Below are positions 8,701 through 16,913 of a stretch of DNA of 64,000 nucleotides, in pieces (the stretch's first letter is position 1; every line of letters begins with the position of its first letter). Below the pieces are notes generated by a model that was not told where the DNA came from, searched no databases, and saw only the letters and a program-made list of their open reading frames with translations. The stretch spans positions 293,732 to 357,731 of the forward strand of contig CBCYME010000010.1 in assembly GCA_965183835.1 (NCBI GenBank). Direction: 5' to 3'. This DNA is from OMPR01 sp965183835. Lineage in GTDB: Bacteria; Pseudomonadota; Alphaproteobacteria; Rhodobacterales; Rhodobacteraceae. A program made the position numbers and the translations under genes.

Positions 8701-10259
8701 AGAACCGCCGACGGGGTGTCATCCCCCATCGAAGCCAGGCTTTCTTTTCCATCTTCGGCCATGGGCGACAGAATCTGTTCCAGCTCTTCGATGGTATATC
8801 CGGCTGCGATCTGACGCTTGCGCAGCGCCTCACCGCTGAACAGCGCGGTTTCCGTGACCTGATTCAACGCCTCATCCAAGGTGTTGATCTTGCCGACCCA
8901 TTCGCCAAACGGGCGCGACGCCGCCAACTGATCCTTGATCTCAGTGTCGTGGAACAATTTGCCCTCGGCCATATCCACGGCAATCATCTGCCCCGGACCC
9001 AGCGCGCCTTTTTCCACCACGGTGGCTTCGTCAATTGGCACCATGCCCGCCTCGGATCCCGCGATCAGCAGACCGTCACCCGTCACAACATAGCGCATCG
9101 GGCGCAGACCATTCCGGTCCAGACCGGCACACACCCAACGGCCATCAGTCATCGCCAAGGCAGCCGGGCCATCCCACGGTTCCATCACCGAGTTACAGTA
9201 CGAATACATGTCGATCCACGGCTGTGGCAGATCCACCGCCTGCTTGGACCACGATTCGGGCACCATCATGGTTTTCGCCATCGGTGCATTCCGCCCCGCG
9301 CGCACCATCACCTCGAACACCGCGTCCAACGCCGCCGAATCTGACGAGCCGCCCGCAACGATAGGTTTGATGTCCTCAGCCATATCGCCAAAGAACGCCG
9401 ACGCCATGCGGATCTCGTGGCTCTTCATCCAGTTCAGGTTGCCCTTCAGCGTGTTGATCTCACCGTTGTGCGCCAACATGCGGAACGGCTGCGCCAACCA
9501 CCACTGCGGGAACGTGTTGGTCGAATACCGCTGGTGATACAGAGCAAACGCTGATTCAAACCGCTCGTCCATCAGGTCGGGATAGAAAACCGCAACCTGT
9601 TCGGCCAGCATCATGCCCTTGTAGATGATCGACCGGCACGACAGCGACGCGATATACAAGCCATTCACATGCGCCGCATTGGCCGCCTTTTCGATCCGGC
9701 GACGGATCACATACAGCTCACGCTCAAACGTATCTTCGTCCACACCCTTAGAGTTCGAAATCAGGATCTGTTCGATCTCAGGGCGGGTTGCGTTGGCTTT
9801 GTCCCCCAGACAGGTCACATCAACCGGCACATGGCGCCAGCCATAGATGTAATAGCCCATCCGCAACACTTCGGTCTCAACAATGGTCCGACAGGTTTCC
9901 TGCGCGCCAAAATCGGTCCGGGGCAGAAACACCTGACCCACCGCCATCAGCTGATCCTGACGCGGCTCGTGACCAGTGCGCTTGATCTGGTCGTAAAAGA
10001 ACGACACCGGGATCTGCACGTGAATGCCCGCGCCATCACCGGTTTTGCCATCCGCATCCACAGCGCCGCGGTGCCAGATCGCTTTCAGCGCGTCGATACC
10101 GGCCTCAACCACTTTACGGCTTTTCTTGCCGTCAACCGACACAACCAGACCCACACCACAGGACGAATGCTCTTCTTCCTCAGTATAGAGGCCGTTTTCG
10201 GCCATAAACGCGCGCTTGGCTTCTTCGGCCTTTACCCAATCTGCATCATACTTGGTCAT
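5727..10259 (-). CDS. gltB: Glutamate synthase (NADPH) large subunit
   Basis: At 1510 residues this is a full-length GltB. It transfers the amide nitrogen of glutamine to 2-oxoglutarate, giving two glutamates. The N-terminal glutamine amidotransferase domain has its nucleophile at Cys34 (EEHSSCGVGLVV), which implies removal of a 33-residue propeptide. The FMN-binding synthase domain follows, with the 3Fe-4S cluster motif CIMVRQCQSNTCPVGVC. The C-terminal GXGXG beta-helix has repeats such as GGTIVVRP and GASGCEYMTGG. Its ATG overlaps the stop of the upstream GFA-like gene, and gltD is the first gene of the same operon. Confidence 0.97.
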   Translation of the reverse strand: MTKYDADWVKAEEAKRAFMAENGLYTEEEEHSSCGVGLVVSVDGKKSRKVVEAGIDALKAIWHRGAVDADGKTGDGAGIHVQIPVSFFYDQIKRTGHEPRQDQLMAVGQVFLPRTDFGAQETCRTIVETEVLRMGYYIYGWRHVPVDVTCLGDKANATRPEIEQILISNSKGVDEDTFERELYVIRRRIEKAANAAHVNGLYIASLSCRSIIYKGMMLAEQVAVFYPDLMDERFESAFALYHQRYSTNTFPQWWLAQPFRMLAHNGEINTLKGNLNWMKSHEIRMASAFFGDMAEDIKPIVAGGSSDSAALDAVFEVMVRAGRNAPMAKTMMVPESWSKQAVDLPQPWIDMYSYCNSVMEPWDGPAALAMTDGRWVCAGLDRNGLRPMRYVVTGDGLLIAGSEAGMVPIDEATVVEKGALGPGQMIAVDMAEGKLFHDTEIKDQLAASRPFGEWVGKINTLDEALNQVTETALFSGEALRKRQIAAGYTIEELEQILSPMAEDGKESLASMGDDTPSAVLSKMYRPLSHFFRQNFSQVTNPPIDSLREYRVMSLKTRFGNLKNVLDEDSSQTEILVLESPFVGNAQWEKLAENFNATLAEIDCSFEPGPGALGVALARIRSEAEDAVRSGAGHLVLTDQYSGEGRVAMPMILATSAVHSHLTRKGLRTFCSLNVRAAECVDPHYFAVLIGCGATVVNAYLAEDSIADRIERGLLDGTLTENIARYREAINQGLLKIMAKMGISVISSYRGGLNFEAVGLSRAMCAEFFPGMTSRISGIGVTGIQTKAEEVHAKAWVDGLDVLPIGGFYKARKSGETHAWEATSMHMMQMACNRASYEMWKQYSAKMQSNPPIHLRDLLDIKPLGQSVNIEEVESITSIRKRFVTPGMSLGALSPEAHKTLNVAMNRIGAKSDSGEGGEDPAHFHPEPNGDNPSAKIKQVASGRFGVTAEYLNQCEELEIKVAQGAKPGEGGQLPGMKVTDLIARLRHSTKGVTLISPPPHHDIYSIEDLAQLIYDLKQINPRCKVTVKLVASSGVGTIAAGVAKAKADVILISGHNGGTGASPATSIKYAGLPWEMGLTEAHQVLAMNNLRERVTLRTDGGLRTGRDIVIAAMLGAEEYGIGTAALIAMGCIMVRQCQSNTCPVGVCTQDEALRGKFTGNADKVVNLITFYAQEVRELLASIGARSLDDVIGRADLLAQVSRGSAHLDDLDLNPLLITVDGSADIVYDRTKARNVVPDTLDAEIVRDAARFLEDGEKMQLSYAVQNTDRTVGTRTSSHIVKNFGMRNKLQEDHLTVKLEGSAGQSLGAFAAPGLKLEVSGDANDYVGKGLSGGTIVVRPAQVSPLVAANNTIIGNTVLYGATDGYLFAAGRAGERFAVRNSGAKVVIEGCGASGCEYMTGGIAVILGEIGANFGAGMTGGMAYIYDPEGKAEMLMNMETLVTCPVTVAHWEDQLKGLIERHLDETGSRKAADILQHWDLEKGHFLQICPKEMLVHLKAPLSVEETAVPAE

Positions 10260-10696
10260 TGGTTGTCTCCTTCTTGGCTCGAGGGGGCGTACATGGCAAA
10301 CACTTCAGTCTCGGTCATTTGCCGCCGCTCCCCGTCGAACGCATAGCCCTCGGGCTTTTTGTCTATAAACAATTCCAGTTTCAGGGCGTTGCCGCCCGCA
10401 TTCTCAAACAGGCCCGCCGCCATCTGCGTGTGCCCCTGCATCTTTCCGGGTGCGGTCATTCGGTACCACAAGGCCGATCCGCACTCTTCGCAGAACGCGC
10501 GCTCGGCCCATTCGGATGAGGTGTGCGTTTTGACCGGCCCCAAGGCCGCATAGCCCGGCTCAGCCGCAAAGGTCATCAACATCGAGCTGGTCCAGCGGCG
10601 GCACTGGTCACAGTGACAGGCCCCAATCGACCCGCTTGATGGGGTCGCCGTGACGCTGACCGCGCCGCACATGCATTGTCCGTTCAGTACTGTCAT
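10256..10696 (-). CDS. GFA-family (CENP-V/GFA) zinc-binding protein
   Basis: A 146-residue protein of the glutathione-dependent formaldehyde-activating (GFA/CENP-V) fold. Zinc-type cysteines are visible in GQCMCGAV, ACHCDQCRRW and FCEECGSALWYR. Members of the family are mostly of unknown activity, so no substrate is claimed. The longer upstream frame was rejected in favour of the ATG at 10696 (MTVLNGQCMCG). It sits inside the glutamate synthase operon between gltD and gltB, with a 4-base overlap with gltB, so it is cotranscribed with both subunits. Confidence 0.82.
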   Translation of the reverse strand: MTVLNGQCMCGAVSVTATPSSGSIGACHCDQCRRWTSSMLMTFAAEPGYAALGPVKTHTSSEWAERAFCEECGSALWYRMTAPGKMQGHTQMAAGLFENAGGNALKLELFIDKKPEGYAFDGERRQMTETEVFAMYAPSSQEGDNQ

Positions 10697-10825
10697 CGCA
10701 TCCAGTCCTTCGCGATGGGTCACATGTTGTGACCCTTTGGCTATTCTGCAGCATAAATTCTGCGCTGCGGCGGTGTACGGGGGGTGCACAGGGGCTGCAC
10801 GCATGGTGCCCCTCGGTGTCGTGGC

Positions 10826-12259
10826 TTATTCTGCTGCGATTGCAGCCTTGGCATTTATCTTGTCCAGAATTGCTTCGGCACAGTCGCGCCCATCCTTGAT
10901 GGCCCAAACCACAAGCGACGCACCGCGCACGATATCCCCAACTGCATAAACGCCTTCCATCTCGGTTTCCCCGGTCAAGAATTCCGCCTTAACAGTGCCC
11001 CAACGGGTCACAGGCAAATCAACCTGACCGAACATTGTTGGCAGGTCCTCAGGCTCAAAACCCAGCGCTTTGATGACCAGATCCGCCTCTTCGACGTAAT
11101 CCGCGCCCTCAATCACCTCGGGGGCCTGACGACCGGATGCGTCGGGCTGACCCAACCGCATTTTCTGCACCATCACACCGGTGACATTGCCGTCGCCTAC
11201 AAAGCCTTTGGGGGCGCTCAGCCATTCAAAGATTACACCTTCTTCTTCGGCGTTCTGTGTTTCGCGCAACGACCCCGGCATGTTGGCCCGGTCCCGACGA
11301 TACAGACACTTTACAGAGGTCGCGCCCTGCCGGATCGAGGTCCGAACGCAGTCCATGGCAGTATCACCGCCGCCAATGACAACAACCTTTTTGCCATCAG
11401 CATTCAGACGGCCATTGTCGAAATCCGCAACCTCGTCACCAAAGCTCTTTTTGTTCGACGCAGTCAGGAAATCGATCGCCTTTTCAATGCCCTTGGCTCC
11501 GCTGCCCGGCATCTCCAGATCCCGCGATTTATAGACACCAGTAGCAATGATGATCGCATCATGCGCGGCACGGATTTCGGCAAACTTGGCCGGATCCACA
11601 TCACAGTTCTGAACGAACTTTACGCCACCTTCAGCCAGCAGATCATTGCGGCGCTGGACCACGTCTTTTTCCAGCTTAAAGCCTGGAATGCCGTACATCA
11701 GCAGACCACCAGCGCGGTCGTGACGGTCGTATACCGTGACTTGAATGCCGGCTTGGCGCAGCATGTCCGCCGCCGCCAACCCACCGGGTCCACCGCCGAT
11801 GATGCCAACGCTTTCGGCACGTTCCTGGGCTGGCGACACAGGTTTTACCCAGCCTTTGTCCCACGCCGTATCTGTGATATATTTCTCGACCGACCCGATG
11901 GTTACTGTGCCGTGGCCCGACTGTTCAATCACACAGTTGCCTTCGCACAAACGGTCCTGCGGGCAAATACGCCCACAGATTTCCGGGAATGTGTTGGTCG
12001 CTTGGCTCACCTGATACGCTTCTTCCAACCGGCCCGTTGCGGTCAGGTGCAACCAGTCGGGGATGTTGTTGTGCAGCGGGCAGTGGCTCTGACAATAGGG
12101 CACGCCACATTGGCTACACCGGCTTGCCTGCTCTTCTGCTTTTGCAGCTGCGTACTCAGCATATATCTCGTTGAAATCTTCTCGGCGTACAGTGGCGTCA
12201 CGCTTCTGGGGCATGTCGCGATCGACCTGTACAAATTTGAGCATCGGTTGCTTGGCCAC
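10826..12259 (-). CDS. gltD: Glutamate synthase small subunit
   Basis: The 477-residue subunit passes electrons from NADPH through FAD and 4Fe-4S clusters to GltB. The N-terminal cluster Cys motifs are seen in CSQCGVPYCQSHCPLHNNIP. The FAD Rossmann loop is GGGPGGLAAADMLRQAGI, and the NADPH-binding loop is VVIGGGDTAMDCVRTSIRQG. A second Cys set is CGRICPQDRLCEGNCV. The length is standard. It is the first gene of a gltD-GFA-gltB transcription unit and is divergent from uppP. Confidence 0.96.
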   Translation of the reverse strand: MAKQPMLKFVQVDRDMPQKRDATVRREDFNEIYAEYAAAKAEEQASRCSQCGVPYCQSHCPLHNNIPDWLHLTATGRLEEAYQVSQATNTFPEICGRICPQDRLCEGNCVIEQSGHGTVTIGSVEKYITDTAWDKGWVKPVSPAQERAESVGIIGGGPGGLAAADMLRQAGIQVTVYDRHDRAGGLLMYGIPGFKLEKDVVQRRNDLLAEGGVKFVQNCDVDPAKFAEIRAAHDAIIIATGVYKSRDLEMPGSGAKGIEKAIDFLTASNKKSFGDEVADFDNGRLNADGKKVVVIGGGDTAMDCVRTSIRQGATSVKCLYRRDRANMPGSLRETQNAEEEGVIFEWLSAPKGFVGDGNVTGVMVQKMRLGQPDASGRQAPEVIEGADYVEEADLVIKALGFEPEDLPTMFGQVDLPVTRWGTVKAEFLTGETEMEGVYAVGDIVRGASLVVWAIKDGRDCAEAILDKINAKAAIAAE

Positions 12260-12317
12260 GGGGCAGACTCCATGAATTGGCTATGTCGCGACTGTGTACT
12301 AGACGCTGTTTCAGATT

Positions 12318-12341
12318 AAAAGTCAGTCATGCTGACCTTTT
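12318..12341. promoter_or_regulatory. Inverted repeat in the gltD/uppP divergent region
   Basis: The 228-bp gap between gltD and uppP contains an imperfect palindrome, AAAAGTCAG-tcatg-CTGACCTTTT (one bulged base). It lies about 60 bp upstream of the gltD start. It could be an operator or a small hairpin; no regulator can be named. The rest of the gap shows nothing further that I can support. Confidence 0.3.
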
Positions 12342-12487
12342 ATTGTGCACTTGAGCTCTTATTACGAACGAGTCCTGCCATTTGCAAGATTTTTAAGTAT
12401 CGAACCGGCCCTAAATCATAGCTTTCTTTTTGAGACAGTGACTTATACCCAGAGACCACCGTCCAATTCTGATCTGAGACCCCGTTG

Positions 12488-13291
12488 ATGCCCCTGTTCC
12501 AATTGATCCTTGTGGCCTTGATTCAAGGCATAACCGAATTCCTGCCGGTCTCATCCTCTGGGCACCTGATTCTTTTACCCGCCCTGACCGGGTTGCAGGA
12601 TCAGGGACAAATCATTGATGTCGCCGTGCATATCGGAACCCTCGGGGCGGTGGTTCTCTACTTTTGGCGCGATGTCCGGGTCGGCCTTGCTGGCCTGCCT
12701 CGCGCCCTCATGGGCAAAACAGACACCCCCGGATCACGGCTGGCACTCGGACTGATCATTGCAACGGTTCCCACCGTCATCGCCGGGGCCATCTTGCACT
12801 TCACCGGTCTCAGCGACACCATCCGATCCGTTGCCGTCATTGGCTGGACCATGCTGATTTTCGGTCTTGTTCTCTACTGGGCAGATCAATCTGGCACGTC
12901 GACCAAAGACAGTTCAGATTGGGGGCCCATGGACGCGCTCAAGATGGGACTGTGGCAAGCCATCGCCTTGATCCCCGGCACATCGCGGTCCGGTATAACC
13001 ATCACAGGCGCACGGCGTCTCGGCTACAACCGGGAAGACGGCACCAAAATCGCGATGCTGATGTCGATCCCCACCATCATCGCCTCGGGCGTCCTGCTGG
13101 GAACCAAAGTCGCCATCGACGCCAACGCAGAAATCGCAAAAGACGGCGCAATTGCAGCCGTCTTTGCCTTTGTCTCTGCCCTGATCGCCCTAACTCTGAT
13201 GATGCGCCTACTGCGCAGTGTCAGCTTCACCCCATATGTGATTTACAGGGTGATCCTAGGTGTTGTTTTGCTGGTCTACGCCTACACATAA
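12488..13291 (+). CDS. uppP: Undecaprenyl-diphosphate phosphatase UppP (BacA)
   Basis: The 267-residue multi-pass membrane enzyme recycles undecaprenyl diphosphate to the monophosphate carrier used in peptidoglycan and polysaccharide synthesis. Both catalytic signatures are intact: QGITEFLPVSSSGHL near the N-terminus and LIPGTSRSGITITGARRLG around residue 160. I start at the ATG at 12488; a TTG lies just before it. It stands alone, divergent from gltD and convergent with the following epimerase. Confidence 0.95.
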   Translation: MPLFQLILVALIQGITEFLPVSSSGHLILLPALTGLQDQGQIIDVAVHIGTLGAVVLYFWRDVRVGLAGLPRALMGKTDTPGSRLALGLIIATVPTVIAGAILHFTGLSDTIRSVAVIGWTMLIFGLVLYWADQSGTSTKDSSDWGPMDALKMGLWQAIALIPGTSRSGITITGARRLGYNREDGTKIAMLMSIPTIIASGVLLGTKVAIDANAEIAKDGAIAAVFAFVSALIALTLMMRLLRSVSFTPYVIYRVILGVVLLVYAYT

Positions 13292-13309
13292 GACGCGCCA
13301 GCCACCCCC

Positions 13310-14293
13310 TTAAACGCGCAGGTTCTTAGCGGAATCTTTGATCTCGTCATACTGACCAGAGGGGCGGAATTTCCACAGGTACTCTGGCAGAACCGACGCC
13401 ATCGTCACGGGCTCGATCCCCAAGGCATCAAACCCTTTGGCACCTTCGGACACGACATTATCAATCTGCAGGCACTTGACCTGATCCCGTGTCAGCAAGT
13501 TATTGGGAAACAACCCAAAACTGGCGAACTTCGCAAAATCAAAAACAGACGCCATAAGACGCGCCGCAAACCCCGGCATCCCGATAATAACCCGGCGACG
13601 GTGAATGATCGTCAGCATGGTCTGCAACAACGACCGCAAGCTCGCAACATCAGGTCCGCCCAACTCATAGACATCCGGCTCAACCTCGCCCATCACACCC
13701 TTCGCTGCAGCCTGTGCGACATCATCCACAAACACCGGTTGGAACTTGGTCTCAGCCCCCGGCGCGGCCAGAATAGGGCCCAACCGGGTCATCCCGGCAA
13801 ACCGGTTAAAGAACTGATCTTCGGGACCAAAAATCACCGACGGACGCAGGATCATGGCCTGCGGCATATGCTCTAAAACAGCCGCTTCGCCCTCAGCCTT
13901 GGACCGCAAATAGTCACTGTCTGATTCTGCATCTGCGCCAATCGCCGACAGATGAACCATGCGCAACACACCTGCCTTTGCAGCCGCGCGCGCAATCCGT
14001 TCCGCACCATCAACCTGAACGGCATCAAATCCGTTTTTGCCACGCTCGTTCAGAATGCCAACGCAGTTCACCACAGCATCCGCACCCTTGAGCGCCGCCG
14101 CCACCGAGGCATCATCGCGAACGTTGCACAACACAGGCTCCACCTGCCCAACGACACCATAAGGTTTGACATGCATAGCTTCGTTGGGCCGACGCACGGC
14201 CACACGGACCCGCCATCCCTCACTCGCCAGACGACGTGCGATATAGCGCCCGACAAAGCCTGACCCGCCATAAATCGTGACCAGTTTGGACAT
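13310..14293 (-). CDS. NAD(P)-binding complex I NDUFA9-like epimerase
   Basis: A 327-residue atypical short-chain dehydrogenase. The N-terminal Rossmann loop is TIYGGSGFVGRYIARRL, followed by ADAVVNCVGILNERGKNGF and the YLRSKAEGEAAVLEH region that corresponds to the active-site helix. The canonical YxxxK appears as YLRSK. The overall pattern matches the NDUFA9-type subfamily common in alphaproteobacteria. There those proteins are annotated as complex I-associated, though no nuo gene is nearby. It is monocistronic, convergent with uppP and upstream of tRNA-Leu. Confidence 0.8.
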   Translation of the reverse strand: MSKLVTIYGGSGFVGRYIARRLASEGWRVRVAVRRPNEAMHVKPYGVVGQVEPVLCNVRDDASVAAALKGADAVVNCVGILNERGKNGFDAVQVDGAERIARAAAKAGVLRMVHLSAIGADAESDSDYLRSKAEGEAAVLEHMPQAMILRPSVIFGPEDQFFNRFAGMTRLGPILAAPGAETKFQPVFVDDVAQAAAKGVMGEVEPDVYELGGPDVASLRSLLQTMLTIIHRRRVIIGMPGFAARLMASVFDFAKFASFGLFPNNLLTRDQVKCLQIDNVVSEGAKGFDALGIEPVTMASVLPEYLWKFRPSGQYDEIKDSAKNLRV

Positions 14294-14514
14294 TCTGTGG
14301 CTCCTGCAAACAATTTGTTACCCCGATGTACCGCTGTAAAGCCTTTCAAACAAGGCGCAATAACGCCGCGACCACCCCCACTCAAACAGCACCCCAGCAT
14401 GGAATAAGGTCGGATGTGACGGACATTCTGGCGGACGTAGAAAAAATATCAGAAAAATTTCAAATTCCGGTTGACCCTCCCCACCCACACGCTTAAACGG
14501 CCCCTACGACACCT

Positions 14515-14600
14515 GCCCAGGTGGCGGAATGGTAGACGCGCTAGCTTCAGGTGCTAGTGTCTGTATGGACGTGGAGGTTCGAGTCCTCTCCTGGGCACCA
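14515..14600 (+). tRNA. tRNA-Leu (anticodon CAG)
   Basis: An 86-nt class II tRNA. The acceptor stem pairs GCCCAGG with CCTGGGC, the anticodon arm is CTAGC-TTCAGGT-GCTAG (anticodon CAG), there is an extra variable arm, the T loop contains TTCGAGT, and the terminal CCA is encoded. Its last 16 bases are repeated at 24579-24594, so this gene is the integration site of the island downstream. Confidence 0.97.
14585..14600. repeat. Attachment site attL (tRNA-Leu 3' end)
   Basis: CCTCTCCTGGGCACCA, the last 16 bases of the tRNA-Leu gene, occurs again without mismatch at 24579-24594 in the same orientation. Integrases that use tRNA genes typically leave such an identity block, restoring the tRNA on one side and leaving a fragment on the other. 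Flanking bases differ (t/g before, t/a after), so the repeat is exactly 16 bp. Confidence 0.9.
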
Positions 14601-14916
14601 TAAAAATCCGATAAGTAATTGATTTTGAATGATATTTGATAAGATTTGAGTATCTTATCCCCCTAAATATCCCCCTTAACCCCGTTGATGACTGAGTGTT
14701 TGCGCCGATATTTTGAAGCGCCATTTTTGGGGATATGCCAAATTGTCTCCCCGCGCAGGTCCCTGATGGGTTCAACATAGAAATTGCCAATACCCCTTAG
14801 GCATGCTGTTTTGGCTCCATTGAAAGCCGGTCAGATGGCATTGCAAGTGCTGAGGTGCCAAACATTCCTATTTGGCTGGAGGCCAACCATTTGAAAACAC
14901 TAGGTTCTGATGTGAA
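14601..14916. other. Gene-free left end of the island with repeated TATCCCCC elements
   Basis: I see no gene in this 316-bp stretch. TATCCCCC occurs twice in direct orientation (14656-14663 and 14668-14675, 12-bp period), and the inverted partner GGGGATA occurs at 14729-14735. Clustered short repeats beside an attachment site are the usual look of integrase arm-type binding sites, but the assignment is an inference. Confidence 0.4.
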
Positions 14917-15969
14917 TCAACGTTTTTTAGGGCGAGCGATTGATGTACAACGGCAGCCTTCTTCACACTTGCAGTCTGTATGTGGCAGTTCAGGCATTGT
15001 TGAGGGTGAGTACCTCAACCTGCCGGATGACTTGCAGGCGCTGCAGGTTGTCCTTTGATCCAAAATAGGCAAGATTTGGACAACCACTTCCCGCTCAAAG
15101 TCAGCCTCCATTTTCTTGTAGCGCTTTTTATTGGCGCGGTGAGAGATTGCGAATTGAAGCATTCTGGCTTGAATTTGTAAATCGTGCCAATCCTCTCCGG
15201 GGGCGATGGTTGACACGAAATGCTTCGGCATCTCTTTACCTGTTAGGTGGGACATTGCCGCCAAAATTCTAACTTCGTCTGACACCCCGCCCCAGCGTTT
15301 TCTATGCAATCCTGGGCTGGCGGTAAAAATTGCTTTTACCTCACGCTTCAGAGGCGCTTCGGCGGCACGCCAATCAATGTTAATACCCCTTTGGAAGAAC
15401 TGAGATACTTCGTAGGAGCACAGCCTGTCGCAAGCCTCATCATAATTTTTGTTTTTGATTGCTTGTATTAAGTCTTTTCGCAGGCGGTCATTGGCTTCGG
15501 CTTCATTGGACTTTGCTTCTTCGTGCAAGCGCTGACCTGTTTCGGATAGCACGAGCAAAGAACCAGATTTGGGTATAAACTCATCCAGCGCCGCACCAGA
15601 TTCCAAAACCCGTTCGACCAACTCCGCTTTTTTCCCACTGACTTTGAGTTGGTTCTGCCTCAAAGCCCAGCGTAGTTCCTTTAAGTTCAGAGCCTTCAAT
15701 TGATGTTCTGGCCTTGCTTGCTGAAGCAGCCCCATTTTCAAAAGCCGCTCGATTGTATTAGTCGGGTCTTCAGCAAGCTTATCCTCCCAGAACGGCCTCC
15801 AATCCTTGGGGGCATAATTGTGTGGGGCTGTTGGGCTTTGGAAGCAATGCAAGAATTTGATTTGCGCTTCAGTTATTGGAGGCTCTAGCGCGACCCGTTG
15901 GGCCTCGGCCACCTCTAGCGAGACGCCCTGTTTCGGCTTAGAAAGCCACTCAGCTATCTTTTTGAACAT
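14917..15969 (-). CDS. SAP-domain protein of unknown function
   Basis: A 350-residue protein. Residues about 90-128 (LKALNLKELRWALRQNQLKV followed by SGKKAELVERVLES) match the SAP helix-extended-loop-helix motif, which in other proteins binds DNA. The C-terminus is a short cysteine-rich tail (CSACKSSG, then CKCEEGCRC) that could bind a metal. The remainder is charged and helical, and I do not recognise it. It is the first complete gene inside the island, transcribed toward tRNA-Leu, with no obvious operon partners. It may have a DNA-related role, but nothing nearby identifies it. Confidence 0.7.
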   Translation of the reverse strand: MFKKIAEWLSKPKQGVSLEVAEAQRVALEPPITEAQIKFLHCFQSPTAPHNYAPKDWRPFWEDKLAEDPTNTIERLLKMGLLQQARPEHQLKALNLKELRWALRQNQLKVSGKKAELVERVLESGAALDEFIPKSGSLLVLSETGQRLHEEAKSNEAEANDRLRKDLIQAIKNKNYDEACDRLCSYEVSQFFQRGINIDWRAAEAPLKREVKAIFTASPGLHRKRWGGVSDEVRILAAMSHLTGKEMPKHFVSTIAPGEDWHDLQIQARMLQFAISHRANKKRYKKMEADFEREVVVQILPILDQRTTCSACKSSGRLRYSPSTMPELPHTDCKCEEGCRCTSIARPKKR

Positions 15970-16333
15970 ACACAGACTCCAAAAAGGAAAAATTTTGCGC
16001 TCAAATTCAGGTCACCATGACCACGGCTCTGATGGATACCAAAGCCTTCCTCTCTACCTACGGCCAATGGGGTAGTTCGCCCAGCGCGACAGCATCCAGC
16101 ACCGTAGACGTTGTAGTCGTGTTCATAGAACCGCTCGACGTGTTCGCGGCGGCGTTGCGACAACTCGACAATCTGCCGCACTGGGCGAGCCGTTGACTGG
16201 GCTTGCGCTCGAACTAATTTAACAGTTCGATGGTTTGCACGTCGATACTGCTGGCACAGGGGCTGGTTCCCATCATCACGATGCTTCGGTGCCAGCGGTC
16301 CTTTGAATTTTATGATTAAACTGGAGCATCGTA
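15970..16333. other. Intergenic stretch in the island
   Basis: Between the SAP gene and the zinc-ribbon gene I can support only a possible 59-codon ORF (16017-16196, listed separately). The rest shows no recognisable gene, terminator or repeat. Confidence 0.4.
16017..16196 (+). CDS. Possible 59-residue protein
   Basis: A short frame from ATG 16017, with a weak AGG 6 bp upstream, encodes MTTALMDTKAFLSTYGQWGS and continues with a hydrophobic VDVVVVFIEPL stretch. It is too short and too poorly supported to name. An overlapping minus-strand frame (15954-16181) is about equally open, so this may be a remnant rather than a gene. Confidence 0.25.
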   Translation: MTTALMDTKAFLSTYGQWGSSPSATASSTVDVVVVFIEPLDVFAAALRQLDNLPHWASR

Positions 16334-16534
16334 ATGTTCAACGATGACGTCTTGGCCAAGTGTCCCGAATGTGGCTCATCGGACGTGACTCTCACATCTG
16401 CGGAAATCAGATGCGCTGCCTGCAACCACGCCGAAGACCTGCACCTTCCAAATCAATTGCAGCCAGACGTTGCCGCTGCGGTAGGTTCAGCAACTTGGCG
16501 CGATGTTCTACAGCGTTGGGATTTCGTTGGATAA
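16334..16534 (+). CDS. Small zinc-ribbon protein
   Basis: This 66-residue protein has two CxxC knuckles, CPECGSSDVTLTSAEIRCAA and the following Cys in AACNHAED, which is typical of a single zinc ribbon. The ATG follows CTGGAGCAT, a good ribosome site. Such proteins are common in phage and island DNA and may bind nucleic acid or partner proteins; no specific function can be claimed. It stands alone between unrelated small ORFs. Confidence 0.6.
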   Translation: MFNDDVLAKCPECGSSDVTLTSAEIRCAACNHAEDLHLPNQLQPDVAAAVGSATWRDVLQRWDFVG

Positions 16535-16603
16535 TTGCGGTAAGTATCTGATATTCCTGATTTGGCTTGCGGTTACATCGTCGCGTTCCACCTCTGGGTC
16601 CAC

Positions 16604-16834
16604 CTAAGGGAATAATTCGGACATCTTGACTGCAGTACCGGTGGCAATGACGGCCAGCATTTTACCACTGGTGCCGAAGTCGTTATAATCCAGATCGATA
16701 CCGAAAACAGCATCCGCACCCAGCTTGATGGCTTCCATGGTCAGCACTATATGGCAACGCTCTGCATCCTCTGCGTGCAACAGATCTACCGCCGAAGCTG
16801 ACAAAACTAACACAGCAATTAGCAAAGACTGCAT
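16604..16834 (-). CDS. YbjQ-like (heavy-metal-binding fold) short protein or fragment
   Basis: In this 76-residue frame residues about 33-72 (MEAIKLGADAVFGIDLDYND followed by GKMLAVIATGTAVK) resemble the C-terminal half of the YbjQ/UPF0145 family, which normally has about 105 residues. The first 20 residues look like a signal peptide (MQSLLIAVLVLSASAVDLLHA). Either a secreted short variant or a truncated copy is possible. It overlaps no other plausible gene. Confidence 0.5.
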   Translation of the reverse strand: MQSLLIAVLVLSASAVDLLHAEDAERCHIVLTMEAIKLGADAVFGIDLDYNDFGTSGKMLAVIATGTAVKMSELFP

Positions 16835-16913
16835 TGAGTTTGTCCTGAGCCAATTGCTACAAAATCATCTTCCCAACGCACAAGCATGGGAGATACTCAC
16901 CGGAATTCAAGCT

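Noticed and set aside
10784..12319. 511-codon plus-strand frame antisense to gltD
   Set aside because: It is a shadow of gltD, which has all family motifs on the minus strand.
12315..12328. A 14-base match (gattaaaagtcagt) to the tRNA-Lys anticodon arm
   Set aside because: It is part of the palindrome in the gltD/uppP gap and the match does not extend to other tRNA arms, so it is likely chance.
14554..14790. 78-codon minus-strand frame ending over tRNA-Leu
   Set aside because: Its C-terminus is just the reverse of the tRNA T arm and acceptor, a well-known artefact.
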